A stretch of DNA of 64,000 bases from Gammaproteobacteria bacterium. Its GTDB lineage: Bacteria; Pseudomonadota; Gammaproteobacteria; Pseudomonadales; Pseudomonadaceae. Shown piece by piece: positions 36,709 to 46,790 of this stretch; position 1 is the stretch's first letter; each line of letters begins with the position of its first letter. A program made the position numbers and the translations under genes. Below the pieces are notes generated by a model. That model was not told where the DNA came from and searched no databases. It saw only the letters and a list, made by a program, of their open reading frames with translations. The stretch is from NCBI GenBank assembly GCA_012728415.1, contig JAAYFD010000014.1:44196-108195 (forward strand), given 5' to 3'.

Positions 36709-37843
36709 GGCGTTAAGGGAGCAGCTGCGACGGCATTGGCATAACAACCCGTTCAGGGTCGGGCGGTTGCTGGGACGGGCGAGCTGGCCGCTCACATTGT
36801 CAATTGGGGCGCCTGCCAGTCAGCAGGTACTTAATGAGGTGGCAGCCGTACAGAAGCACATTCGCGCCTGGCAAGCAGTCAAGGTGGGCCGGGTTGAGTT
36901 TGGCGAGAAGTCCTATCGCGGCCTGGCGGCGCCCATCCGGATACCGTTGCGCTGGCACCTGGGCCGGCCCAGTGAATGGGTTGCGGCTTGTGACGACCCG
37001 GGAATAACCGCTGAGTTTTCTGCTCTGAGCCAGCTGGCAGCCGGCTGTACCGAAGAAATGCGTGAATTGTTGATACGCGAGCGCAGCCTGTGGCGCAACA
37101 AGCCGCTGATTGAAGTAGAAAAAGCCATCAAGCTTGCCAGGCAACTGGAGCCTGACTGTGCCCAAGGGCAACCGCTGCGTTTGCTGGCTGGCTACGGTGT
37201 GGATACCAAGTTTTTTGAGCGTCATGCCAGCTTGCTGTGTCGCTTGCTGGATACCAGGTATTCTGGTGTCGCCAGCCAGAGAGGGTTGTCTGGTTTTCTT
37301 GGTGCGCAGGATGAAAAGGATCACTGGTTGCTGGTTAAGCCCTTGTGCGACGGACTGCTGCCATTTTCCCGTTTGCGTTTAACTGATGCTCTGCTGATGC
37401 AGGCGGTTTTGCCAGCACGGCGTCTGTTGCTGGTTGAAAATGAGCATTGTGAACATGTGCTGCCTGTGCTCGAAGACTGCATTGCCATTTTGGGAGCGGG
37501 AGCAAACTTGGCCTGGTTAGGTGGCAGGGCACTGGATGGCAAACAGCTGTATTATTGGGGTGATCTGGATTCCTGGGGATTAACGCTGCTTGGCCGGGCG
37601 CGCGAAATCCGCCCTGAATTGCAGTCTGTGTTGATGACAGGTGAAATTTTTCAGGCCTATCAAGAATTTGCCGTTCCGGAACCGCAGGTGGCGGCAAGAC
37701 AGCCACACTCGGCATTAACGCACAGCGAGGCTACCCTGTACGTCAGGCTAAGGGAGCTTGAGCGGGGGCGGCTGGAGCAGGAGTATATTCCGGCCTGCAA
37801 AGTGCAGGAGGTCTTGCGGCAGAGAATCAAGCCCATACAATGA
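36695..37843 (+). CDS. jetD: Wadjet nuclease JetD (DUF3322/DUF2220)
   Basis: JetD is the Toprim-fold endonuclease that cuts the captured plasmid. The 382-residue protein has an N-terminal DUF3322 region (PFRVGRLL start, RIPLRWHLGRPSEW) and a C-terminal DUF2220 Toprim domain. Toprim acidic residues are visible: Glu in LLVENEH near 247 and the D-x-D of GDLDSWG near 289. These residues suggest an active nuclease. The gene overlaps jetC by 14 bases and ends seven bases before the likely promoter of the infC operon. Confidence 0.92.
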   Translation: MKPPEALREQLRRHWHNNPFRVGRLLGRASWPLTLSIGAPASQQVLNEVAAVQKHIRAWQAVKVGRVEFGEKSYRGLAAPIRIPLRWHLGRPSEWVAACDDPGITAEFSALSQLAAGCTEEMRELLIRERSLWRNKPLIEVEKAIKLARQLEPDCAQGQPLRLLAGYGVDTKFFERHASLLCRLLDTRYSGVASQRGLSGFLGAQDEKDHWLLVKPLCDGLLPFSRLRLTDALLMQAVLPARRLLLVENEHCEHVLPVLEDCIAILGAGANLAWLGGRALDGKQLYYWGDLDSWGLTLLGRAREIRPELQSVLMTGEIFQAYQEFAVPEPQVAARQPHSALTHSEATLYVRLRELERGRLEQEYIPACKVQEVLRQRIKPIQ

Positions 37844-37850
37844 CTTTCAC

Positions 37851-37879
37851 TTGAATAATCATCCCTTTAGCTATAGAAT
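37851..37879 (+). promoter_or_regulatory. infC: Sigma70-type promoter for the infC operon
   Basis: TTGAAT (37851-37856) and TAGAAT (37874-37879) are separated by 17 bases, a good sigma70 arrangement. Transcription should begin near 37886, giving a leader of about 170 bases before infC. It makes infC independent of the jet operon. Confidence 0.6.
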
Positions 37880-37899
37880 TCGCGAGTCTAATTTTAACA

Positions 37900-37923
37900 A
37901 GCCGCCTTGCTGGCTGTTTTTTT
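37900..37923 (+). terminator. Terminator-like hairpin in infC leader
   Basis: AGCCG (37900-37904) pairs with TGGCT (37911-37915, one G-T pair) and is followed by G and seven T. The loop CCTTGC (37905-37910) is exactly complementary to GCAAGG at 37927-37932. An alternative fold that disrupts the terminator is therefore possible. It may end the jet message or act as an attenuator; the stem is short. Confidence 0.45.
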
Positions 37924-37991
37924 CTGGCAAGGTGCAATAAAAACAGCGCGTTACAGTGTGGGACGGGCCGGGCAACAAAGGAATCAGGCCC

Positions 37992-38096
37992 ATGTCTCCA
38001 AGACTGCAACGAATTCGGCGAAAGCCACATCCTGAGAGGAAATTTCAAACAAGATATGAGACAAGACAGACGTTCGGCCCCAAGGGCACCGATTAA
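37992..38096 (+). CDS. Possible 34-residue leader ORF overlapping infC
   Basis: ATG 37992 has a strong AAGGAA ribosome site eight bases upstream, better than that of infC. The frame encodes an Arg/Lys-rich peptide (starting [11 protein letters not shown]) and stops at TAA 38094-38096, 40 bases inside infC and in a different frame. It could couple translation to infC or be chance. There is no family to compare it with. Confidence 0.3.
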   Translation: MSPRLQRIRRKPHPERKFQTRYETRQTFGPKGTD

Positions 38097-38589
38097 CGAA
38101 AACATTACCGCCCGTGAAGTTCGCCTGATTGGCGCAGACGGAGAGCAAGTCGGGATCGTCTCGATTGACGAAGCGCTGGCCGCAGCTGATGAGGCCAAGC
38201 TGGATCTGGTTGAAATTTCTCCGGATGCACAACCACCTGTATGCCGCATCATGGACTACGGCAAACATCTGTTCGAACGCAAGAAGCAGCAGGCCCAGGC
38301 GCGCAAGAACCAGAAGCAGGTCCAGGTAAAAGAAGTAAAGTTTCGCCCAGGGACGGACGTAGGGGATTATCAGGTAAAACTACGCAACCTGATACGTTTC
38401 CTTGAAGATGGGGACAAAGCCAAGGTTTCATTGCGATTCCGCGGTCGAGAGATGGCACACCAGGATCTGGGCATGGAGCTGCTCCAGCAGGTTGAAAAAG
38501 ACCTGGAAGAGTACGGCACCGTTGAACAGCGCCCGAAAATGGAAGGACGCCAGCTGATCATGGTACTCGCCCCCAAAAAGAGAAAGTAA
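38056..38589 (+). CDS. infC: Translation initiation factor IF-3
   Basis: IF-3 binds the 30S subunit, prevents premature joining and proofreads start codons. The 177-residue protein has the N-domain start [14 protein letters not shown], the linker helix with [10 protein letters not shown], and the C-domain with [12 protein letters not shown] and a lysine-rich end. In Proteobacteria infC often starts with AUU, which underlies autoregulation. Here no in-frame AUU is present. ATT 38042 is out of frame, and ATG 38056 is 15 bases from the GAGAGGA site, an unusually long gap. Wadjet jetD lies upstream where thrS usually sits. Confidence 0.95.
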   Translation: MRQDRRSAPRAPINENITAREVRLIGADGEQVGIVSIDEALAAADEAKLDLVEISPDAQPPVCRIMDYGKHLFERKKQQAQARKNQKQVQVKEVKFRPGTDVGDYQVKLRNLIRFLEDGDKAKVSLRFRGREMAHQDLGMELLQQVEKDLEEYGTVEQRPKMEGRQLIMVLAPKKRK

Positions 38590-38668
38590 CCCCAACAAGC
38601 TGCTTGCAGCCGGGCAATGACAGGCCCCAAGGTTACTAAATTGTATAATTTGAATGCGGAGTTCAAAC

Positions 38669-38863
38669 ATGTCAAAAATGAAAACCAAGAGCGGTGCTAA
38701 AAAGCGCTTCAAGGCTGCGGCCAACGGCTTTAAGCACAAGCACGCTTTTAAAAGCCATATCCTGACCAAAATGACCACCAAGCGTAAGCGTCAACTGCGT
38801 GGTACCAACCAGGTGCATCCTTCCGAGGTTGCTCGTGTTGAACGCATGCTGCGTGTTCGTTAA
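38669..38863 (+). CDS. rpmI: 50S ribosomal protein L35
   Basis: This 64-residue basic protein of the large subunit has the L35 signature [11 protein letters not shown] at the N-terminus and the [12 protein letters not shown] segment. ATG 38669 (GGAG site) fits the family; a GTG/ATG further upstream adds non-conserved residues. It is encoded between infC and rplT, as usual. The 79-base spacer after infC may hold an L20-binding site, as in enteric bacteria, but none could be drawn confidently. Confidence 0.96.
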   Translation: MSKMKTKSGAKKRFKAAANGFKHKHAFKSHILTKMTTKRKRQLRGTNQVHPSEVARVERMLRVR

Positions 38864-38884
38864 TAAAGGTTGAGGAGATAAAAA

Positions 38885-39241
38885 ATGGCTCGAGTAAAGC
38901 GTGGTGTTCAAACACGTGCACGTCACAAAAAAGTTCTGAAGCTGGCCAAGGGTTACTACGGTGCACGTTCGCGTTCCTTCCGTGTGGCCAAGCAAGCCGT
39001 CATCAAGGCTGGTCAATATGCTTACCGCGACCGTCGTCAGCGCAAGCGTCAGTTCCGCGCTCTGTGGATTGCACGTATCAACGCTGGTGCACGCATCAAC
39101 GGTCTGTCCTACAGCCGTTTCATTGCAGGCCTGAAAAAGGCTTCCATTGAAATCGACCGCAAGGTTCTGGCTGATCTGGCAGTGAACGAAAAAGCAGCTT
39201 TTGCCGCCATTGTCGAGAAAGCCAAAGCCTCTTTGGCCTAA
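38885..39241 (+). CDS. rplT: 50S ribosomal protein L20
   Basis: L20 binds 23S rRNA early in assembly and represses its own operon in known bacteria. The 118-residue protein has the typical [17 protein letters not shown] start, [11 protein letters not shown], and [13 protein letters not shown] ribosome site (TTGAGGAG) lies just upstream. It follows rpmI by 21 bases and is followed by a good intrinsic terminator. Confidence 0.97.
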   Translation: MARVKRGVQTRARHKKVLKLAKGYYGARSRSFRVAKQAVIKAGQYAYRDRRQRKRQFRALWIARINAGARINGLSYSRFIAGLKKASIEIDRKVLADLAVNEKAAFAAIVEKAKASLA

Positions 39242-39274
39242 GGTCTTTCCGGCGATATCGCTGAATTGCTTGAT

Positions 39275-39310
39275 AAGGGAAGGGCCTGGGCTCTTCCCTT
39301 ATTTTGTTTT
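39275..39310 (+). terminator. Intrinsic terminator after rplT
   Basis: AAGGGAAG (39275-39282) pairs with CTTCCCTT (39293-39300), extended by two or three inner pairs. The tail ATTTTGTTTT follows. It closes the infC-rpmI-rplT unit and may also attenuate read-through into pheS. Confidence 0.85.
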
Positions 39311-40583
<1,273 letters not shown>

Positions 40584-40604
40584 TTCTGACTTGAGGAGAA
40601 CAGC

Positions 40605-42983
40605 ATGAAATTCAGTGAACAGTGGTTGCGCACTCTGGTTAATCCGCAAGTTGGCCGTGACGAACTGGTGGCCCGGCTATCCATGGCCGGTCTGGAAGTG
40701 GATGCAGTGGAGCCGGTGGCTGGCGAGTTTTCCGGTGTGGTGGTTGGTGAGGTGCTGGAGTGCGGCCAGCACCCAAATGCCGACAAACTCAGCCTGTGCG
40801 TGGTTAGCGATGGTGAGCAGCAGGTCAATGTGGTCTGTGGTGCACCCAATGCCCGTGCCGGCCTGAAAGTGGCCTTTGCCAAAGTGGGCGCTGTATTGCC
40901 AGGCGATTTCAAAATCAAGAAAGCCAAGCTGCGTGGTGTCGAATCCTTCGGCATGCTGTGTTCAGATGCAGAACTAAAAATCAGCGAGGACCATAGCGGC
41001 ATTATCGAGCTGCCGGCGGATGCGCCGGTGGGCCAGTGCCTGCGCGAATATCTGGATCTTGATGATGTCAGCATCGAGGTTGATCTGACCCCCAACCGCG
41101 GTGACTGTCTGTCACTGACTGGCCTGGCACGTGAAGTGGGTGCTTTGTACAGCACAGAGGTCAGTTACCCGCAAATTAAAGAAATTCCAGCCAGTCACGA
41201 GCAGGTGTTGCCGGTTGAGCTGCTGGCTCCTGCCGCTTGCCCGCGCTATGTAGGTCGCGTAATTCGTAATGTTGACCTGACTCGCCCAACGCCCGACTGG
41301 ATGAAAACCCGCCTTGAGCGTAGCGGTGTGCGCAGCATCGACCCTGCGGTGGATGTGACCAACTATGTGATGCTGGAACTGGGGCAGCCGATGCATGCCT
41401 TCGATTTGGCGCAGATTCGCGGTGGTATCCGCGTACGCATGGCGCAGGCGGGCGAGCCGCTGACCTTGCTGGATGGGCAGGAAGTCAAGCTCAATAGCGA
41501 TACGCTGGTGATTGCCGACCACGAACGGGCGCTGGCCATTGCCGGCGTGATGGGTGGTGAAGATAGCGGCGTGGATACTGCCAGCACTAAAGACCTGTTT
41601 CTGGAAAGTGCCTTTTTTGCCCCCATCGCCGTGGCCGGCAAGGCACGCAGTTATGGGCTGCATACTGATGCTTCGCACCGTTTTGAGCGCGGTGTGGACT
41701 ATGATCTGGCCGCACGCGCCATGCAGCGCGCCACCGAACTGTTGCTGGAAATTGTCGGCGGTGAGGCCGGGCCATTGATTGATGCCCGCGATGACAGCGC
41801 CATGCCGCAAACACAGCAGGTCAAGTTGCGTGCCGAGCGGGTCAACAGCATGTTTGGTCTTGAGCTGACCGATAACGAAATTGAAAGCCTGCTGCTGCCG
41901 CTGGGGCTTGAGCTCAAAGCCGAAGGAGCAGGGCAGTGGCAGGTTGACGTACCCAGTCACCGCTTTGACATCAGCATCGAGGAAGACCTGATCGAGGAAG
42001 CCGGTCGTCTGTACAATTACGACCGCCTGCCCGTGCGCTATCCGGCGGCACGTCTGGCGCCACAAAAGAAGCCCGAAGCCCGTGCCGAATTACCGCTGCT
42101 GCGCCGCCTGCTGGTGGCCCGTGGTTATCAGGAAGCGGTGACCTACAGCTTTATCGACGAAGACAGCTATGTGCTGTTCAACCAGCAGTCGCCGCTGAAA
42201 CTGGCCAATCCGATTTCTGCTGATCTGTCCTGCATGCGCTCATCCCTGCTACCTGGTCTGCTCAAGGCGCTGGAGCACAACCTGAACCGCCAGCAAACCC
42301 GGGTACGCCTGTTCGAAAGTGGCTTGCGTTTTGTTGGTCAGCTGGACAATTTAAAGCAGGAACCGATGCTGGCGGGTGTTATCACCGGCTTGCGCCTGCC
42401 CGAAGGCTGGGCCAATGGCAAGGACAAGGTGGATTTTTACGACCTGAAAGCCGATGTCGAAGCTGTGCTGGCTGCGGCCGGCAGTCTGGATGCCTTCAGC
42501 TTTAAGCCGGCACAAAAAGATGGCTTTCACCCCGGCCAGTGTGCCGCCATTGAACGTGATGGTGAGGTGATTGGCCACCTGGGCACTTTGCATCCGCAAA
42601 CTGCAGCTGCCATGGATATTGATCAGCAAGTGTTCATGTTCGAGCTGGAGCTGGAAGCCGCTACTGCCGGTCGCTTGCCGCAGTTCAGCGAGCTGTCGAA
42701 ATTCCCGGAAGTGCGTCGTGATTTTGCCCTGGTGGTCAAAACAGATACCCCAGCAGCCGACATTGTTGGCTGTATGCGCAAGCAGGCAGGTGAGTGGTTG
42801 AACGAAGTCCGCCTGTTTGATGTCTACCAGGGGCAAGGCGTTGAGCCAGGCTGTAAAAGCATGGCCCTGGGCTTGACCTGGCAACATCCATCACGCACTC
42901 TAACTGATGAAGAGGTCAACTCTGCCGTCGAACAGATGCTGCAGAGCTTGAATGACGAATTTGGGGCTACCCTAAGGAAGTGA
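40605..42983 (+). CDS. pheT: Phenylalanyl-tRNA synthetase beta subunit
   Basis: This 792-residue subunit of PheRS carries tRNA-binding and editing functions. Domains in order: EMAP/OB tRNA-binding (about 40-150, with [10 protein letters not shown]), B3/B4 editing domain (about 215-390), B5 (about 400-475), an inactive catalytic-like core, and the C-terminal FDX-ACB fold (about 700-792, [14 protein letters not shown]). The length matches proteobacterial PheT (about 790-795). A GAGGAG ribosome site precedes ATG 40605. ihfA starts six bases after its stop. Confidence 0.96.
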   Translation: MKFSEQWLRTLVNPQVGRDELVARLSMAGLEVDAVEPVAGEFSGVVVGEVLECGQHPNADKLSLCVVSDGEQQVNVVCGAPNARAGLKVAFAKVGAVLPGDFKIKKAKLRGVESFGMLCSDAELKISEDHSGIIELPADAPVGQCLREYLDLDDVSIEVDLTPNRGDCLSLTGLAREVGALYSTEVSYPQIKEIPASHEQVLPVELLAPAACPRYVGRVIRNVDLTRPTPDWMKTRLERSGVRSIDPAVDVTNYVMLELGQPMHAFDLAQIRGGIRVRMAQAGEPLTLLDGQEVKLNSDTLVIADHERALAIAGVMGGEDSGVDTASTKDLFLESAFFAPIAVAGKARSYGLHTDASHRFERGVDYDLAARAMQRATELLLEIVGGEAGPLIDARDDSAMPQTQQVKLRAERVNSMFGLELTDNEIESLLLPLGLELKAEGAGQWQVDVPSHRFDISIEEDLIEEAGRLYNYDRLPVRYPAARLAPQKKPEARAELPLLRRLLVARGYQEAVTYSFIDEDSYVLFNQQSPLKLANPISADLSCMRSSLLPGLLKALEHNLNRQQTRVRLFESGLRFVGQLDNLKQEPMLAGVITGLRLPEGWANGKDKVDFYDLKADVEAVLAAAGSLDAFSFKPAQKDGFHPGQCAAIERDGEVIGHLGTLHPQTAAAMDIDQQVFMFELELEAATAGRLPQFSELSKFPEVRRDFALVVKTDTPAADIVGCMRKQAGEWLNEVRLFDVYQGQGVEPGCKSMALGLTWQHPSRTLTDEEVNSAVEQMLQSLNDEFGATLRK

Positions 42984-42988
42984 TACTG

Positions 42989-43291
42989 ATGAGCGCGCTA
43001 ACCAAGGCAGGCATGGCTGAAAATCTGTTTTTTGAACTTGGCCTTAACAAGCGGGAAGCCAAAGAGCTGGTCGACCTGTTTTTTGAGGAAATCCGCGTTT
43101 CCCTGGAAAATAACGAACCGGTAAAAATTTCCGGTTTTGGTAATTTTGAGCTGCGTGACAAACGGCAGCGGCCTGGTCGCAACCCGAAAACCGGTGAGGA
43201 AGTGCCGATCAGCGCGCGCCGAGTGGTGACTTTTCGCCCGGGTCAGAAACTCAGGGAGCGGGTGGATAGCCATGCTGGAAGCCAGTCATAA
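42989..43291 (+). CDS. ihfA: Integration host factor alpha subunit
   Basis: IHF is a heterodimeric DNA-bending protein that shapes promoters, especially sigma54-dependent ones, and aids recombination. The 100-residue subunit has the HU/IHF fold. [13 protein letters not shown] runs from about residue 45, and the DNA-intercalating beta-arm [11 protein letters not shown] near 60 contains the key proline. ATG 42989 is preferred, with AAGGA about nine bases upstream; GTG 42980 is an alternative. It overlaps the merR gene by 20 bases. Confidence 0.96.
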   Translation: MSALTKAGMAENLFFELGLNKREAKELVDLFFEEIRVSLENNEPVKISGFGNFELRDKRQRPGRNPKTGEEVPISARRVVTFRPGQKLRERVDSHAGSQS

Positions 43292-43628
43292 TAACGAACT
43301 GCCTCCCATTCCGGGCAAGCGCTACTTCACCATTGGTGAGGTCAGCGAATTGTGCGGGGTCAAACCGCACGTGCTGCGCTACTGGGAACAGGAATTTGAG
43401 CAGTTGGCTCCAGTCAAGCGCCGTGGTAACCGTCGTTACTATCAGCACCACGACGTAATGATGATTCGCCAGATCCGCGGCCTGCTTTATGATCAGGGCT
43501 TCACTATCGGTGGTGCCAGGCAGCGATTAAGCAGCGAGCAGACGGGGGAGGAAAACACCCGTTACAAGCTGGTTATCCGGCAGATGATTTCCGAGCTTGA
43601 GGACGTGCTCAAGTTACTCCGTAGCTGA
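43272..43628 (+). CDS. MerR family transcriptional regulator
   Basis: The 118-residue protein has an N-terminal MerR winged helix ([21 protein letters not shown], near residue 18 onward, with RRGNRRYY in the wing). A short helical C-terminus follows and no metal-binding cysteines are seen, so a signal cannot be deduced. This pheT-ihfA-merR order is widely kept in gammaproteobacteria. It starts inside the ihfA end, so it is translated from the same message. No tRNA follows in the next spacer, although one often does in Pseudomonas. Confidence 0.93.
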   Translation: MLEASHNNELPPIPGKRYFTIGEVSELCGVKPHVLRYWEQEFEQLAPVKRRGNRRYYQHHDVMMIRQIRGLLYDQGFTIGGARQRLSSEQTGEENTRYKLVIRQMISELEDVLKLLRS

Positions 43629-43684
43629 AGTCGTCTGGCTGGCTACCATACGGCATTTTTGTTGACCATGAACAGGGTATAGCG

Positions 43685-44452
43685 ATGTCGCCTGCATATA
43701 TTGTCGCTTTGGTAGTTGGCGGGGTTTTCGCATTACTATTACTGGGTTATGCCAGTAATCAGCATGAAAAGCACAAGCTGGAGCGTGCTCGCCGCCGCTC
43801 GGAACTGAATGAACGGCAAATGCGTTTGGCCAGTCTGTCTGATGGGCTGCCTGGCCAATATTTGCATGCCCGGTTAAAGCAGGGGCTGCACGAACTCGAA
43901 TTGCAATTTGTTCAGGAAATTCTCAAGGATGAGCCTGATAATAAAAAAATTCGACTTCGTGAAGAAGAGTTGCGAAGCCGCATAGCCCAGGGCGACAGTT
44001 ATCAGGTAGCCAATGCAGTTGTCGGCTTGCATGGCGAAGAGCAAGTCAGGGAAGTTCGTTTTCAACTTGAGAGTTTGTACGCACAGCTGCGCAGGGCAAT
44101 GCAGGAAGGCTTGCTGCCAGCTGACAGCTGTCAGCAATGGCTGCATTACTTACAAGAGCAGTTGGTCAATTTGTATCTGGATTTTTTTCATACTGCCGGT
44201 CAGAACCATCTGCAGCGTGGTTTGCCGCGCCAGGCCAGGCTGGTATTCGAACGAGCTGTCGGGCTGATCAAGCGCCAGAAAAATCTGCAGCCCTTCGGCG
44301 AACGCCTCAAGGCGTTTGAGACGCTGCTGGATAAAACCAACCGTATTGTTATGGAGCATGATCAACAGGCAGCCAGTCAAGCCAGCGAGCTGTCCGAGTC
44401 CATGAGTGAAGAAACAGAAGACTCGTGGAAGAAAAAACAGGTTTACGACTAG
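43685..44452 (+). CDS. Membrane-anchored helical protein, function unknown
   Basis: The 255-residue protein has one N-terminal transmembrane helix (residues 4-22) and then long amphipathic, probably coiled-coil helices (about 25-110 and 150-240), ending in a polar Ser/Glu tail. The soluble part is likely cytosolic. I do not recognise a named family; similar proteins occur near pheT-ihfA in Pseudomonas, as far as I recall. ATG 43685 follows an AGGGTATAGCG stretch. It is followed by an inserted repeat element. Confidence 0.6.
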   Translation: MSPAYIVALVVGGVFALLLLGYASNQHEKHKLERARRRSELNERQMRLASLSDGLPGQYLHARLKQGLHELELQFVQEILKDEPDNKKIRLREEELRSRIAQGDSYQVANAVVGLHGEEQVREVRFQLESLYAQLRRAMQEGLLPADSCQQWLHYLQEQLVNLYLDFFHTAGQNHLQRGLPRQARLVFERAVGLIKRQKNLQPFGERLKAFETLLDKTNRIVMEHDQQAASQASELSESMSEETEDSWKKKQVYD

Positions 44453-44541
44453 AAACCTGCTCGGCAGGAAGACTGCTGATCAGCTCAGGTCCGGGTGACA
44501 CTGCTTGTTGTGCGAAGCAGCAAGACAGCCTGTAGTTTTTT

Positions 44542-44678
44542 GGGGGCGTTAATTAATTATCTGCGTTGTCAGGGCATTGCTGAGAGTCAGCTCAAAAACT
44601 CATTGGCTACAAATATGCTGTGACTTTCTCTGCTTTTCGCCTGGTTTTGCTGCCTCGCCAGTGTTTTAGCGCATCCCC
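44542..44678 (-). mobile_element. MITE-like element, copy C (137 bp, reverse)
   Basis: Read on the minus strand it begins GGGGATGCGCTAAA, exactly as copy A (27228-27368), and keeps CAGGCGAAAAGCAGAGAAAG, TTGAGCTGA and other segments in the same order. The far end is GGGGGCGTTAATTAAT, a degenerate inverted repeat. It lies in the 421-base spacer 44453-44873. I see no gene in that spacer; the remainder (44679-44873) should hold the tetR promoter. Confidence 0.7.
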
Positions 44679-44873
44679 GGGCGTCAATTACAAGCTGATT
44701 GAGGCTTTGCCAGGCAGCCGTCACTGGATATGGCTATGTGATTGCAGCCACTAAGCTGTACGGACTATGCGCTTTCTCATCCCTGAAGTCATTAGCCGAA
44801 CTTTTTATCCAGGTCGTATTTTCCTTGAAGAAAATGCATAATGCATATCTTGATTTGACTGCGGAGTCTAAAA

Positions 44874-45524
44874 ATGGAAAGAGAGCCTCGTAAAGTTCGC
44901 GAGTTCCGTCGGCGGGAACAGGAAATTCTTGATACGGCGTTGCAGCTATTCCTTGAGCAAGGAGAGGATGCGGTTACTGTAGAAATGATCGCTGACTCGG
45001 TTGGCATTGGAAAAGGGACTATATACAAGCACTTCAAGTCTAAAACCGAGATCTATCTGCGCCTGATGCTGGACTACGAGCGTGAGCTTAATCAGCTATT
45101 CCAGTCTGATGATGTATCCAGGGATAAAGAGGCCTTGTCACGTGCCTACTTTGCATTCCGTATGGGCGACCCTGAACGCTATCGCCTGTTTGATCGTCTG
45201 GAAGAGCGTATCGTCAAGAGTCGCCAGGCGCCGGAGATGGTTGAGCAGCTACATAGCATCAGGGCGTCCAACTTTGAGCGACTGACACGACTGATTGAGG
45301 ACCGCATCAGCGAGGGCAAGCTGGAAGATGTACCTCCGTACTTTCACTACTGTGCTGCCTGGGCGCTGGTACATGGAGCGGTAGCGCTATATCACTCACC
45401 ATTCTGGAGTTCTGTGCTGGAAGATCAGGAAGGGTTTTTCCAGTTCCTGATGGACATTGGTGTGCGCATGGGCAACAAGCGCAGACGTGAAGAAACATCA
45501 TCACAAAAAGATGGTGAAGCATAG
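44874..45524 (+). CDS. TetR family transcriptional regulator
   Basis: The 216-residue protein has the classic N-terminal TetR helix-turn-helix, TVEMIADSVGIGKGTIYKHF, from about residue 35, and a mostly helical C-terminal ligand domain. Position of the recognition helix and length are typical. The ligand is unknown. It precedes a DUF4823 lipoprotein by 70 bases and an ABC exporter further on, which are possible targets. The upstream spacer contains the mobile repeat copy C. Confidence 0.9.
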   Translation: MEREPRKVREFRRREQEILDTALQLFLEQGEDAVTVEMIADSVGIGKGTIYKHFKSKTEIYLRLMLDYERELNQLFQSDDVSRDKEALSRAYFAFRMGDPERYRLFDRLEERIVKSRQAPEMVEQLHSIRASNFERLTRLIEDRISEGKLEDVPPYFHYCAAWALVHGAVALYHSPFWSSVLEDQEGFFQFLMDIGVRMGNKRRREETSSQKDGEA

Positions 45525-45594
45525 TGCGAAGGGTTGGCGTGGAAAGTGCTTGGATATCACAACTCATGCCTTTTTGACGCTTCGGAGACGTTCC

Positions 45595-46161
45595 ATGCCC
45601 GCAATACTGTTGTTTGTGTTCTTCTTGACCGGCTGCATGAAAACCAGCGATTTGGCCTATGAAGGCCGCTATCACCTGGCTGATGCAGGCTTGCTGAATA
45701 AACACCATATTGAGCGTTCTCATAATGTGCGGGTTGAGCGCGATGCACTGATTTACATTGTGCAGAGCCACTTTCCTCCAGTTGACCGCAGTCCTGATGA
45801 GGTGCAGCCAAATATTTTGGCGCTGGAAACCTACAAGGCATTTGTCGAGTACTTTCCACGCATGCGTCGCTCTCCTGAGCCGCTTGGGCTGGATGAAGCA
45901 TTTGTGGCTGCAGAGCAGGAACGAGCAGATTACTTGCTTTATGTACGCATGGCCCAGGCAGAAGATCGCAAGCTGATGGACAGGGCGGTGATCCAGTTCA
46001 TGCTGTATGATCGTTCGCGCAAGTATCTGCTCGACAACGCGCATATTCCTGTGCGGGGTGGTTTGTTCACGTCCAGAAATAACCGGCCGGAAGATTTTTT
46101 GCGCCAGCCGATGCTGGATTACGCCCGGCGCCTGCAGGGCCTTGGCGGCTACCCTCACTGA
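45595..46161 (+). CDS. DUF4823-type lipoprotein
   Basis: The N-terminus is a lipoprotein signal with lipobox LTGC (Cys 14), so the 188-residue product is probably anchored in a membrane facing the periplasm. The mature part has the pattern of DUF4823 proteins, with DYLLYVRMAQAEDRK near residue 115 and RSRKYLLDNAHI near 145. The function is unknown. ATG 45595 has a GGAG ribosome site; the frame upstream overlaps the tetR end. It is followed six bases later by the DUF1285 gene, so they share a message. Confidence 0.7.
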   Translation: MPAILLFVFFLTGCMKTSDLAYEGRYHLADAGLLNKHHIERSHNVRVERDALIYIVQSHFPPVDRSPDEVQPNILALETYKAFVEYFPRMRRSPEPLGLDEAFVAAEQERADYLLYVRMAQAEDRKLMDRAVIQFMLYDRSRKYLLDNAHIPVRGGLFTSRNNRPEDFLRQPMLDYARRLQGLGGYPH

Positions 46162-46167
46162 TACCCT

Positions 46168-46734
46168 ATGCCCGGACCCCGGATGACCCGCCAAACAGAT
46201 AAACTTAAAGTCATTGCCAATACACTGTCAGCAGCCACAAGCAGCAAAAAGGCAGAGTGGAACCCGTCGTTAAGCGGCCCTCTGAATATGCACATTGACC
46301 GTAACGGCAATTGGTTTTACCAGGGCGAGCCGATGCTTCGTGAAGCACTGATACAGCTGTTTTCTGGTATCCTGCGGCTTGAACAGGATGGTTACTACCT
46401 GGTAACCCCGGTAGAAAAATACTCAATAACTGTCGAAGCACAGCCTTTTGTCAGCCGACGGCTTGAAATCCGCGCTCCCGGGCCGCATCAACAGGTGGTT
46501 GTCATCACTAATGTCGGCGACGAGGTAGTGTTGGACGCTGCACATCCGTTATGCTTTTTGCCTATCGGCAATGACGGGCCGCTGCCTTGCGTTCATGTGC
46601 GTGACGGCCTGTACATGCTGCTGCAGCGCTCCCACTTTTATCAAATGGTAGAAGCGGCTCTGGAGCAGGCAGGAGAGTCTGATGCCTTGCCAGGCATTTT
46701 GAGTAGCGGGATGCTATTTGCACTGCATGTTTAA
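46168..46734 (+). CDS. DUF1285 family protein
   Basis: The 188-residue cytosolic protein matches the DUF1285 pattern: WNPSLSGPLNMHID and NGNWFYQGEPM in the first third, then RLEQDGYYLVTPVEKYSI with its beta-strand pairs. No catalytic motif is known for the family. ATG 46168 gives the full frame; ATG 46183 is another possible start. It lies six bases after the lipoprotein gene and 56 bases before the ABC ATPase gene. Confidence 0.8.
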   Translation: MPGPRMTRQTDKLKVIANTLSAATSSKKAEWNPSLSGPLNMHIDRNGNWFYQGEPMLREALIQLFSGILRLEQDGYYLVTPVEKYSITVEAQPFVSRRLEIRAPGPHQQVVVITNVGDEVVLDAAHPLCFLPIGNDGPLPCVHVRDGLYMLLQRSHFYQMVEAALEQAGESDALPGILSSGMLFALHV

Positions 46735-46790
46735 AATTCACCAAGCTTAAGGCAGGGCAGTAACAGCTGCTCTGAACAGTTCGTTAATTC

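Noticed and set aside
43629..43684. Possible tRNA after merR, as often found in Pseudomonas
   Set aside because: No T-loop or CCA-type stem could be folded in this short spacer.
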